Program-made: the position numbers and the translations under genes
Shown: piece by piece, positions 52,500 to 61,342 of the stretch
How positions within the stretch are numbered: the stretch's first letter is position 1
Layout: the number at the start of each line of letters is the position of its first letter
NCBI RefSeq assembly: GCF_024347635.1
Contig: NZ_AP025510.1
Span: 2,542,001 to 2,606,000, forward strand
Source of the DNA: Vibrio tasmaniensis
GTDB lineage: Bacteria > Pseudomonadota > Gammaproteobacteria > Enterobacterales > Vibrionaceae
DNA length: 64,000 nucleotides
Reading direction: 5' to 3'
The notes under the pieces: generated by a model
What the model saw: only the letters and a program-made list of their open reading frames with translations
What the model was told of the DNA's origin: nothing
The model's database searches: none

Positions 52500-53108
52500 A
52501 TGGTACTAGTAGGTCGTCAAGCCCCTGACTTTACTGCAGCAGCTGTTCTAGGTAACGGTGAGATTGTTGATAACTTCAACTTCGCAGAATTCACTAAAGG
52601 TAAGAAAGCTGTAGTTTTCTTCTACCCACTAGACTTCACTTTCGTTTGTCCTTCAGAGCTAATCGCTTTCGACAACCGTCTAGAAGATTTCCAAGCTAAA
52701 GGCGTTGAAGTAATCGGTGTTTCTATCGATTCACAATTCTCTCACAACGCATGGCGTAACACTGCTATCGCTGATGGCGGTATCGGTCAAGTTAAATACC
52801 CTCTAATTGCTGACGTTAAGCACGAGATCTGCAAAGCATACGATGTTGAGCACCCAGAAGCAGGTGTTGCTTTCCGTGGTTCTTTCCTAATCGATGCTGA
52901 CGGCCTTGTACGTCACCAAGTAGTTAACGATCTTCCACTAGGTCGTAACATCGACGAAATGCTACGCATGGTAGACGCACTAAACTTCCACGAGAAGAAC
53001 GGTGAAGTTTGTCCTGCACAATGGGAAGAAGGTAAATCAGGTATGGACGCATCTCCACAAGGTGTTGCAGCATTCCTATCTGAGCACGCTGACGACCTAA
53101 GCAAGTAA
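52500..53108 (+). CDS. 2-Cys peroxiredoxin (Prx2-like)
   Basis: A 202-residue typical 2-Cys peroxiredoxin: peroxidatic cysteine in DFTFVCPSELIAF and resolving cysteine in GEVCPAQW. It reduces hydrogen peroxide and organic peroxides in the cytoplasm. Codon use is very biased, so it should be abundant. Its partner regulator is the divergent OxyR2-like gene. The reductant (AhpF, thioredoxin or other) is not apparent; no ahpF is adjacent. Confidence 0.95.
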   Translation: MVLVGRQAPDFTAAAVLGNGEIVDNFNFAEFTKGKKAVVFFYPLDFTFVCPSELIAFDNRLEDFQAKGVEVIGVSIDSQFSHNAWRNTAIADGGIGQVKYPLIADVKHEICKAYDVEHPEAGVAFRGSFLIDADGLVRHQVVNDLPLGRNIDEMLRMVDALNFHEKNGEVCPAQWEEGKSGMDASPQGVAAFLSEHADDLSK

Positions 53109-53427
53109 TTACCTCTTAAGCCCGAACTCAACGCGGGTTAATGGTTGGAAGACTCTCTACAAAGAGAAATAAAGCATAAGCTAATAGCGCAAAGCGCACC
53201 GCCAATCAGTTAAGAAGTAAAGTCCTATTAAAAGCCTGAAGTTAACGCTTCGGGCTTTTTTCATATCTATCCAACGACCATTCACTTGCCCTAAATCGCC
53301 TCTGCAAAATTTAATTGAGGCAGTTACATAAACAAACTTTACCCCTATTTTCCTCTGCTACCACCTATTCATATCCGTATCTAGGTTGTTATGATTTCAT
53401 CCGTATCTTTTTGAACGGATAAACACG
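53109..53427. other. Gap between the peroxiredoxin and cutC genes
   Basis: About 319 bases with the peroxiredoxin terminator and, near cutC, a direct repeat ATCCGTATCT at 53373 and 53399; the second copy also pairs with ACGGAT at 53415. Possibly control sites for cutC. Confidence 0.5.
53231..53262 (+). terminator. Terminator of the peroxiredoxin gene
   Basis: AAAGCCTGAAG pairs with CTTCGGGCTTT (one G-U) and is followed by TTT. Confidence 0.93.
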
Positions 53428-54171
53428 ATGAACACCGAAATTGAAGTCTGTATCGATAACTTAGAATCTCTACATAACGCACTATCTGGTGGCGCGAATC
53501 GAATTGAGCTTTGCTCTTCATTGGCACTTGGCGGGCTAACTCCAAGCTTCGGAATGATGAAGCAAGCAGCAAAGATTTCGTCAGTTCCTGTCTATGCGAT
53601 GATCAGACCGAGACAAGGCGACTTCATTTTCGATTATGACGATATACTCTGTATGCTCGAAGATATTGAAGCTTGTGCGAATGCGGGGTTGAATGGCGTC
53701 GTTCTAGGGGTACTCACACCTGATGGTGAGATTGATATGCCGGCAATGCAAACGCTCGTGACCAAGGCTCACCAACTCAAACTAGCAATCACCTTCCACC
53801 GTGCAATCGACCAACTTCGGGATTATAAAGTAGCGCTAGAGCAGATTATTGAGCTTGGTTGTGAGCGTGTTTTAACGTCAGGACTGGCAAGTAATGCCGA
53901 GCTAGGAAAAGATATTATCCAAGACATGGTCAAACGAACCCAAGGTCGATTAGATATTATGGCTGGAGCAGGCGTAACCGCTAATAATGGTTACGAAATT
54001 CTAAAGCAGACTAAGGTTCAGGCTCTTCACTTATCAGCAAAATCGACAAGGCCAAGTCTAATGACACAAGCATCCCAGGCTCAGATGGGACACGGCGACG
54101 TGGATGATTACTTAATCCCAGTCACGAGTAGTCAAAAGATTAAAGAACTGAGAGCGACCCTCGATAAATAG
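53428..54171 (+). CDS. cutC: CutC family protein
   Basis: A 247-residue TIM-barrel protein beginning [20 protein letters not shown], with [30 protein letters not shown] and ITFHRAID blocks. Named for a copper-homeostasis phenotype in E. coli, but that role is disputed; the family may have an enzymatic activity. Cytoplasmic. Appears monocistronic. Confidence 0.94.
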   Translation: MNTEIEVCIDNLESLHNALSGGANRIELCSSLALGGLTPSFGMMKQAAKISSVPVYAMIRPRQGDFIFDYDDILCMLEDIEACANAGLNGVVLGVLTPDGEIDMPAMQTLVTKAHQLKLAITFHRAIDQLRDYKVALEQIIELGCERVLTSGLASNAELGKDIIQDMVKRTQGRLDIMAGAGVTANNGYEILKQTKVQALHLSAKSTRPSLMTQASQAQMGHGDVDDYLIPVTSSQKIKELRATLDK

Positions 54172-54315
54172 GTAGACTCCTAGAGTGGACTAAACACTGA
54201 TGTTACGCCTCTAGTAAAAACCAGAAACTCAGTATATTCATTGTTTAAAGTCCACTGTGGGTGACAACCCACCGCTTTCTCTGAATAAGTTCAGCTAAAA
54301 ATGATAGATTGAATT

Positions 54316-55011
54316 CTAGTCTTCTGGACGCCAGCTCAGTGCGCTCGCGATAGTACCGATAACTAGTGTGTCTTTTTCAGCGTCACTAAGTTCAGGTAAC
54401 ATCTGTAGCGTTATCATTCCGTTTGTCTGTGCAGCCGCCACTTCTTTAGAAGCCTTTTTAAAGCTATATCCTAGTGGTTTCTCCACCGACATTAAAAGGT
54501 CTTTACTTGAATGAACAGTTTCTACGTCGTATTTATTCGACCCGACTCGGATGTAGCCAGCTTCTTTCTTTTCCAAGCTAACGCTGATCATCCCAGATTG
54601 AGGCTCTAAAACGAACTCTCCTACCTTCTCATTCTTTTGAGATACAGAACAGCGGTAAGGTTTATTGCCACCAAAATCAACCCCCATATAGTTCACAGAA
54701 GTACCACCGCCAGAACAAACTAAGCTCCATACCTGATTATTATCGTTTCTTGTAATCTCAGCAGCAAGCTCACCTTCTTTAAATGAGACCGTCTCAAACC
54801 AGGTTGAACCTGATGAATTTCGACTGTATTTACCTTGATACATCCCAGCAAGATCAAACGTTCCTTCTTGCCCTAATCCCCAAAAATCACCATCGGTTTT
54901 AACAATGAGTTCAGGCTGCTGATTAACCGCATCTGATTTGTCCATGATAGCAACGCTACCACATGCAGTTAACGTTAAAAGAGGAGTCACAACCAAAAGA
55001 AACTTCTTCAT
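54316..55011 (-). CDS. Putative lipoprotein of unknown function
   Basis: A 231-residue product with signal MKKFLLVVTPLLTLTAC (lipobox LTAC, C17). The mature part is beta-rich with no recognised domain; it has two cysteines near SLVCSGGG and YRCSVSQ. It is downstream of the cutC gene on the opposite strand, with no clear operon partner. Confidence 0.75.
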   Translation of the reverse strand: MKKFLLVVTPLLTLTACGSVAIMDKSDAVNQQPELIVKTDGDFWGLGQEGTFDLAGMYQGKYSRNSSGSTWFETVSFKEGELAAEITRNDNNQVWSLVCSGGGTSVNYMGVDFGGNKPYRCSVSQKNEKVGEFVLEPQSGMISVSLEKKEAGYIRVGSNKYDVETVHSSKDLLMSVEKPLGYSFKKASKEVAAAQTNGMITLQMLPELSDAEKDTLVIGTIASALSWRPED

Positions 55012-55277
55012 ACTGATATCTACCTAGTAAATGAGTGTAAGTGATAAATTCAGCAATAGGATAAATCAAAAGACCTATAGGAATATAGCGCTCTCCCGTC
55101 GCGCACTTCGAACTTAAAGGCTCCTTGTTCATGTAAGTAAAAAAAAGTCATTACAGAACATAAGGTTAGTTAACGTGTGGTAATCAAGCTAATTTTGTAA
55201 GATTACGTAAGACTGGCCGCTAAGATTTTTAAGAATAACGATAGATATTAAGCGTACATTATCACTAAAGTTATTAG
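55012..55277. other. Region upstream of the lipoprotein gene
   Basis: About 266 AT-rich bases with the presumed lipoprotein promoter; no other feature seen. Confidence 0.5.
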
Positions 55278-55502
55278 TGTAAATTAACAAATTCTGCCAA
55301 CGCCCAATTAATATTCACCGTTATCCAGTTATTTATCGGGGTTCGCACATGGTTTAGCCTAGGAGGTATCCACGTTTACCAAGCAACATCAGTGCTTGGA
55401 TTACGTGCTGGTGTTGATATGAATATCTTTGATCACAATAAAACCTTTGTGCCTTACGACACAACGGTCAATTTCAATCTTGGTGCCATTATTAGCTTTT
55501 AA
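55278..55502 (+). pseudogene. Remnant of an outer-membrane beta-barrel protein (C-terminal part)
   Basis: This frame is open for about 74 codons after a TAG at 55275 and has no ATG start near its beginning. It encodes alternating barrel-like strands (GGIHVYQATSVLGLRAGVDM, then TTVNFNLGAIISF) ending in a terminal phenylalanine, the outer-membrane beta-signal. It resembles the last strands of a small barrel protein that has lost its N-terminal part and signal peptide. It could be chance, but the terminal pattern argues otherwise. Confidence 0.45.
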
Positions 55503-55511
55503 AAGCTCTAC

Positions 55512-56210
55512 CTACTTCAGTGCGTCATCAAGGCTTTGATCGCCTAGGTGGCGTACATCTTTACCCTTCACGAAATAGATGATGTATTCACAAATATTCT
55601 GACAACGATCTCCCACTCGCTCAATCGCGCGAGCTGACCACATCACTTGTAGGATGTTGGGGATATTCTTAGGATCTTCCATCATGTAGGTCATCAACTG
55701 ACGAATGACGGCTTCATATTCCGCATCAAGCTTATCATCAAGTTTATGTACTTCTGCCGCCGCATCTACATCCATACGGGCAAACGCATCCAAAACCTGA
55801 TGCAGCATAGTAATCGCTTGTCGACACAGAGGCTCTAAAGAGACGTGGAATTTCTGCTCTTTGGTTGAAGGGATCTCGATAGCACCTTGCGCTATTTTAG
55901 AGGCAACATCGCCAATTCGTTCAAGATCAGTAATGGTTTTGATGATCGCCATAATCAAACGTAGATCTTTTGCTGTCGGCTGACGCTTAGCAATAATACG
56001 AGTACATGCTTCATCGATTGAAACTTCCATCGCATTCACTTTGTGGTCATCACGAATCACTTTCTTGGCCAGTTCCGCGTCATCTTTATGCAGAGCTTGC
56101 ATTGCAAACGAAAGTTGCTGCTCCACTAACCCGCCCATGGTCAATACATGAGTACGGATCGATTCTAATTCGACATTAAACTGTCCTGAGATGTGGCGAC
56201 CAAAATGCAT
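55512..56210 (-). CDS. phoU: Phosphate signalling complex protein PhoU
   Basis: A 232-residue all-helical protein of two PhoU domains, with metal-binding-like motifs such as [13 protein letters not shown] and [15 protein letters not shown]. It links Pst transport status to PhoR/PhoB. Last gene of the pst block, 75 nt after pstB. Confidence 0.96.
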   Translation of the reverse strand: MHFGRHISGQFNVELESIRTHVLTMGGLVEQQLSFAMQALHKDDAELAKKVIRDDHKVNAMEVSIDEACTRIIAKRQPTAKDLRLIMAIIKTITDLERIGDVASKIAQGAIEIPSTKEQKFHVSLEPLCRQAITMLHQVLDAFARMDVDAAAEVHKLDDKLDAEYEAVIRQLMTYMMEDPKNIPNILQVMWSARAIERVGDRCQNICEYIIYFVKGKDVRHLGDQSLDDALK

Positions 56211-56285
56211 GTCAGCTCCTTAAAAGAAATGAATAAAGTCGTTTATTTCAGAGTGACTTAGCTCTAGATGGCACGAACTAAAACG

Positions 56286-57104
56286 TTAGCCATATCTACC
56301 AGTAATGTAGTCTTCCGTTTGATTTTTCAATGGCGAAGTAAATATAGAATCAGTATCTGAGTACTCGATCAACTTACCCATATGGATAAAAGCAGTATGG
56401 TCACTCACACGCGCCGCTTGTTGCATGTTATGAGTAACAATAACCACGGTGTATTGTGTTTTTAGCTCGTTAATCAACTCTTCAATCGTCAATGTCGAAA
56501 TCGGATCGAGTGCCGACGTCGGCTCATCTAATAAAAGCACTTCAGGTTCGATAGCAACCGCACGAGCGATAACCAAACGCTGCTGTTGACCACCCGATAA
56601 ACCAAAGGCGTTCTCATGCAAACGGTCTTTCACTTCATCCCATAACGCAGCTGCACGCAAAGAGCGCTCAACCGCATCATCCAGATCTCGGCTGTTGCTC
56701 ACGCCTTGTAGCCTCAAACCATAAACCACATTCTCATAGATAGATTTAGGGAAAGGGTTCGGACGTTGAAACACCATGCCGACACGGCGTCGCAAGGTCG
56801 CGACATCCACCTTAGGGTGATAGACGTTCTTGCCATGAAGCTTCACTTTCCCGGAAACCTTGCAGCCTTCAACAAGATCGTTCATGCGATTAATGCAGCG
56901 CAGAAGAGTCGACTTACCGCACCCTGATGGACCGATAAAAGCCGTCACCTGCCCCTTCGGGATCTGCATTGAAATATCATCGAGTGCCTGGCTCTCTTTA
57001 TAATAAAGATTCAGCCCTTCAATCGAGATAGCGATCTGCTCATCCTTCAGGTTGTGAACATCAAGTGGTGCTTGGTAACCCAAGGTTTCATTAATCGAGA
57101 ACAT
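56286..57104 (-). CDS. pstB: Phosphate ABC transporter ATP-binding protein
   Basis: A 272-residue ATPase with Walker [12 protein letters not shown], signature LSGGQQQRL, Walker [13 protein letters not shown] and the H-loop [10 protein letters not shown]. Immediately follows pstA with no gap between their codons, so they are co-translated. Confidence 0.97.
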   Translation of the reverse strand: MFSINETLGYQAPLDVHNLKDEQIAISIEGLNLYYKESQALDDISMQIPKGQVTAFIGPSGCGKSTLLRCINRMNDLVEGCKVSGKVKLHGKNVYHPKVDVATLRRRVGMVFQRPNPFPKSIYENVVYGLRLQGVSNSRDLDDAVERSLRAAALWDEVKDRLHENAFGLSGGQQQRLVIARAVAIEPEVLLLDEPTSALDPISTLTIEELINELKTQYTVVIVTHNMQQAARVSDHTAFIHMGKLIEYSDTDSIFTSPLKNQTEDYITGRYG

Positions 57105-58817
57105 CTAATCTTGTCCTAAGGTTCGGTATTTTTCACGCAAGTTATTACGGATATTGATGGCGGTTAAATTCAATCCAACAATCACAGTAACCAGTAAAAA
57201 TGAAGTCGCATACACTAAAGGTCGTGCCGCTTCGATATTAGAGGTTTGAAAACCAACATCATAGATATGAAAGCCTAAATGCATGAACTTTCTGTCTAAA
57301 TGCAGGTATGGGAACTGACCATCCACAGGCAAGCTTGATGCGAGTTTCACCACACCCACCAGCATAAGTGGGGCAACCTCCCCCGCAGCTCTCGCGATTG
57401 CCAAAATCAAACCGGTGATAATCGCAGGGCTTGCCATCGGTAAAACAATGCGCCAAAGCGTCTCAAATTGAGTAGCACCAAGCGCTAATGAACCGTGCCT
57501 CACGGAGCTAGGGATACGCGTTAAGCCCTCTTCCGTTGTTACAATAACAACGGGTAATGTTAATACCGCTAAGGTCAGAGCAGACCATAATAGGCCCGGC
57601 GTACCAAATGTGGGAGCGGGTAATCGCTCTGCATAAAACAAGGAATCGATTGAGCCACCGATGGTATACACAAAGAACCCCAAGCCGAATACGCCATACA
57701 CAATCGACGGAACACCCGCTAAGTTAATTACGGCAATACGGATCAAACGTGTTAGTGCGTTGTTTTTTGCGTATTCATGAAGATATATCGCAGCAACCAC
57801 ACCAAGAGGCATCACGACAATCGACATGAGAATAACCAACAGTACCGTGCCGAAAATCGCAGGAAACACGCCGCCTTCAGAGTTTGAGTCTCGTGGATTC
57901 TCCGATAAGAACTTCCAAACCTGTTTGCCCCAATGCCCAACCTTTTCAAGATAAGACATATTATTCGGGTACCAATAATCCAAAATATGACTGAGCGAAA
58001 TTTCAACCTGCTCTCCTGTCATATCTTCCACCAACAAGCTTTCGACATTGAGCTGTGTTCTAAGATGCTCAAGCTTTACTTCGGCTTCAGCTAACTGGCG
58101 ATTTAATTCCAGTTTAGTTTGAGTATAGGTTTTAAGGTATTCATCACTCACTGACTCATTGAGTTCAAGCTTACGCTTTTCTAAACGCAAGTTTTCCAAT
58201 TGCCAGCTGATATTACGGATTTCTTGGTTCACAACACGTGACGTTTCTTTACGTAACGTATCAGCGAACGCTAAGCCTTGTTCGAGCTTTTGGTCTATGT
58301 TCGAATCGAATGTACCAGAAGCGGTTTTAAACCCCACTGGCTTACCAAAGAAATAACCACCTCGACTTCGTTCAATCACAATCCAATCAAGCGGCGTTGT
58401 TGGTTCACGTAAGTTAACATCCAGAATGGAAACAAAATCCGCTGGGTACAGTTCTCTGTTCGCAACTTTGATACTTAAGCGCTGAATTAGCCCGGTCGAC
58501 AGATTTTTAGGTGACAAAAGATCATGAGCTTGTGGCACTTGCTCTATCGGGATGTATTTGCGTTCATACAACTGCCCAATCAATACATCTTGCTTTGATA
58601 CCGTTTCATCAAGGTCAACAACTAACGATAAGTCTTTGGAGTCGACTTGCCATTGATACAAAGGAGCAGGCCAAAAATAGGTTAAGCCCTTCCAGCCAAT
58701 CAACAGCATTAGGCCAAGAACAGAAAGCATACTGATGCTCACTGCCCCGCCCGTAAGCCATATCCAGGGAGAGCCTGATTTAACCCAAGACAATAATGAC
58801 TTCAGTTTATTCATCAT
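57105..58817 (-). CDS. pstA: Phosphate ABC transporter permease PstA with large periplasmic insert
   Basis: At 570 residues it is about twice the length of E. coli PstA. A membrane helix at about 20-45 is followed by about 270 periplasmic residues, including a likely coiled coil (about 172-262, rich in Leu, Glu, Lys), before the permease core from about 318. The core has the family EAA-like loop ALGATQFETLWRIVLPMASP. Such extended versions occur in some gammaproteobacteria. Precedes pstB directly. Confidence 0.93.
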   Translation of the reverse strand: MMNKLKSLLSWVKSGSPWIWLTGGAVSISMLSVLGLMLLIGWKGLTYFWPAPLYQWQVDSKDLSLVVDLDETVSKQDVLIGQLYERKYIPIEQVPQAHDLLSPKNLSTGLIQRLSIKVANRELYPADFVSILDVNLREPTTPLDWIVIERSRGGYFFGKPVGFKTASGTFDSNIDQKLEQGLAFADTLRKETSRVVNQEIRNISWQLENLRLEKRKLELNESVSDEYLKTYTQTKLELNRQLAEAEVKLEHLRTQLNVESLLVEDMTGEQVEISLSHILDYWYPNNMSYLEKVGHWGKQVWKFLSENPRDSNSEGGVFPAIFGTVLLVILMSIVVMPLGVVAAIYLHEYAKNNALTRLIRIAVINLAGVPSIVYGVFGLGFFVYTIGGSIDSLFYAERLPAPTFGTPGLLWSALTLAVLTLPVVIVTTEEGLTRIPSSVRHGSLALGATQFETLWRIVLPMASPAIITGLILAIARAAGEVAPLMLVGVVKLASSLPVDGQFPYLHLDRKFMHLGFHIYDVGFQTSNIEAARPLVYATSFLLVTVIVGLNLTAINIRNNLREKYRTLGQD

Positions 58818-58925
58818 GGCCGACCTTGCTCTTGACGAGCTGAAACCAAGAAACAGTCAAGTTCGCGAGATACGCTAGCCAAATCACTAAAAGCCATTGA
58901 TATACATTGAGGGAGACCTTTATAA

Positions 58926-61142
58926 CTACAACGCACGATATTTATCTCTCAGTCTTTGTCTAACCCACTCTGCGACTGAGTTCACCGCGAACGTAAAAAT
59001 AAACAGTAAGAGTGCCGCTAAGAACAACAAGCGGAAGTGAGAACCACCCACCTCGGATTCTGGTAACTCGACAGCGATCGTTGCAGATAACGTCCTCATC
59101 CCTTCCAAAATATTCCAGTCAAGAATTGGTGTGTTACCTGTAGCCATCAAGACGATCATGGTTTCGCCAACCGCTCGCCCTAGCCCCATCATGATTGCAG
59201 AAAAGATACCTGGGCTAGCCGTCAATAACACAACATAAATAAGGGTCTGCCAAGCTGTTGCACCTAGCGCTAATGAACCATCAGATAAATGTTTAGGCAC
59301 AGAGAAAATAGCATCTTCTGCGATAGTAAAAATAGTTGGGATGACAGCGAAACCCATAGCAAAACCGACCACCAGCGCATTACGCTGGTCAAAGTCGATG
59401 CCATAACTAGCCAAGAAAGTACGAATATCACCACCAAACAACAAGGCTTCCATACCATTTTCACCAGCAAAAACGGCCATTACAGTAATCACCAATACTG
59501 GGATCAATATCAGAGCATGCCAACCATTAGTAAAACGGCTTGTCACCATCTTTGGCAAACAAAACCAAACAAGCCCAGTCAGTAGCGTGCTCAGTGGTAA
59601 TAGCACCATTAGTGAGAAGACGGCAGTTAAATGCGTTTCAACAATGGGAGCAAACCAAAGCCCGGCTAAGAATCCTATAATAACGGTCGGAAGCGCTTCC
59701 ATCAGCTCAATCGAAGGCTTAACCACTCTTCGCATACGTGGGGACATGAAGTATGCGGTGTAAATGGCTCCGAGCACAGCAACCGGCACGGCAAACATCA
59801 TCGCAAACAGAGCGGCTTTGATGGTACCAAACGTGATAGGGACTAAACTGAATTTTTCTTCAAAGTCATCGTTCGCCGACGTTGATTGCCAAACGTATTG
59901 TGGCTCAGGATAGCTTTCGTACCAGACTTTTTGCCAAAGTGATGAGAATGATATTTGCGGGTATTCATTATCGACTTTAGCCACACTGATGGTGTCATCA
60001 ATCAGCGTCGCCAGATGCAGTTCATTGGCAGACATAGCCGCTAATTGTGGTGATTTATTAAAGGCTCGTTCAAACAACGACAGCTTTTCACTGGTCGTAT
60101 AGTGGCTTTGTAATGTGCCATTCTTATAAAAGCTGTAGAAACCTTTTCGGTAAGTATCAGGTAAAATAAATTGCACTTCTTCAGCGAGCTGGAAGTCTCG
60201 AATATGAGTCAGACTACGCTGTTCATCTTTGAGTACATCAAACCATTGGGAAACTTGTCCGTCCTCATGCGTAACCAACAACGAGTATGCGCCAGACAAT
60301 AAATCGATGCTTTTAACGGAATGCTTCGCATCATTTAAGCTAAGATCGATCACTTCACGAACATCAAAACCGTTATCTGATAGCTTCAAAACAACCAAAT
60401 CCGACTGTGCTCGGAGATACAAAGTCTGCCCATCAGGTGTGACGATCAATTGCTGCTGCAAACCCAACTTATCCGAAAGCCATTGGCTCTTCTGAAAAAC
60501 ATACTGATCCGTAACATCACTTTGGTACCACTTCACTAAGACTCGTTGGTCACTTAGTTGAGCGGCCACCGTGATACCACGCTTACTCTTAGAGAACGCG
60601 AATTTGTCGATTGTCGTCCCGTTTGATGATTCATCACTTAAAAATGGTTCAGGGAGATCGATTTGCTTAATTTTAGGTTCGGCTTCACTGCCCTTTTGCA
60701 GCACAGGCGCACTATACTCAGGATAGAAAAAAGTAAGGTTGCTTGCGCTATCGGCAAAGGCAAACCAGTTTTCAGATGGGGTATTTCGAGAAAAAGCGAT
60801 GGGGTTAGCTAAAACATTACGCTCAAAGTAAGAATGTGTATTTTGAGACTCTAAATCCCAAAACTGAACCAAACCGGATTTTTCGATAGTAAACGCATGC
60901 TGACCGTATTCATCTACGGATAAGGCGATAGGCTTTTCTATGGCTACGGTCTTCACGGCTTGGTCAGTATCTAAACCAGTATCAGAAAATACCGGTAAAA
61001 TGACCATCGCCAAGTAAACAAAGATCAGCACTAGAGCAGCTAGAACACTGACCGCGCCACATGTCACCGAAAAACGAACGAGACGATCTTTCAACCATCT
61101 TTTTTTGTCGCGCTCTTTCAATGAAAATTGGGCTGAAGCCAT
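58926..61142 (-). CDS. pstC: Phosphate ABC transporter permease PstC with large periplasmic domain
   Basis: At 738 residues it is far longer than E. coli PstC (about 320). After a helix at about 28-50 comes a periplasmic domain at about 52-435 with propeller-like blades, such as IEKSGLVQFWDLES (86-99) and THEDGQVSQWFDVL (291-304), and then a permease core from about 436 with the EAA-like loop ALGATAWQTLIYVVLLTASP. First gene of the pstCAB-phoU unit; 108 nt before pstA. A Pho-box-like site lies upstream. No pstS is present in the window. Confidence 0.92.
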   Translation of the reverse strand: MASAQFSLKERDKKRWLKDRLVRFSVTCGAVSVLAALVLIFVYLAMVILPVFSDTGLDTDQAVKTVAIEKPIALSVDEYGQHAFTIEKSGLVQFWDLESQNTHSYFERNVLANPIAFSRNTPSENWFAFADSASNLTFFYPEYSAPVLQKGSEAEPKIKQIDLPEPFLSDESSNGTTIDKFAFSKSKRGITVAAQLSDQRVLVKWYQSDVTDQYVFQKSQWLSDKLGLQQQLIVTPDGQTLYLRAQSDLVVLKLSDNGFDVREVIDLSLNDAKHSVKSIDLLSGAYSLLVTHEDGQVSQWFDVLKDEQRSLTHIRDFQLAEEVQFILPDTYRKGFYSFYKNGTLQSHYTTSEKLSLFERAFNKSPQLAAMSANELHLATLIDDTISVAKVDNEYPQISFSSLWQKVWYESYPEPQYVWQSTSANDDFEEKFSLVPITFGTIKAALFAMMFAVPVAVLGAIYTAYFMSPRMRRVVKPSIELMEALPTVIIGFLAGLWFAPIVETHLTAVFSLMVLLPLSTLLTGLVWFCLPKMVTSRFTNGWHALILIPVLVITVMAVFAGENGMEALLFGGDIRTFLASYGIDFDQRNALVVGFAMGFAVIPTIFTIAEDAIFSVPKHLSDGSLALGATAWQTLIYVVLLTASPGIFSAIMMGLGRAVGETMIVLMATGNTPILDWNILEGMRTLSATIAVELPESEVGGSHFRLLFLAALLLFIFTFAVNSVAEWVRQRLRDKYRAL

Positions 61143-61168
61143 CTGTTTATCTACCTTTTTTTAGCTAC

Positions 61169-61195
61169 TGACATAATATGTACGTTAGATGACAA
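61169..61195 (-). promoter_or_regulatory. Pho-box-like site upstream of pstC
   Basis: On the minus strand TTGTCATCTAACGTACAT fits the 7-4-7 PhoB box (CTGTCAT-4nt-CTGTCAT) with three mismatches in the two heptamers, followed by a further TGTCA repeat about 11 nt on. It lies 27-53 nt upstream of the pstC ATG. Confidence 0.6.
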
Positions 61196-61283
61196 TTATA
61201 TTACAAGTTACGTTAAACAACTGAAACTAATAACAAGTTTGTTGACCATATTTCTTAAAGTAAGATCATAGATTTTGTGAATT

Positions 61284-61290
61284 TTGTCAT
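61284..61290 (+). promoter_or_regulatory. Half Pho box upstream of ppk
   Basis: TTGTCAT, a single heptamer on the plus strand 53-59 nt before the ppk ATG; the expected second repeat is degenerate, so this is weak. Confidence 0.3.
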
Positions 61291-61342
61291 TCTAAATTAA
61301 AGTAATCATCTCTATAGACAGCACTCAAGGATTATCATTTCG

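Noticed and set aside
58926..61142. PstC as a frameshifted or fused gene because of its length
   Set aside because: The frame is continuous with one start helix and one permease core; extended versions fit a genuine lineage-specific architecture.
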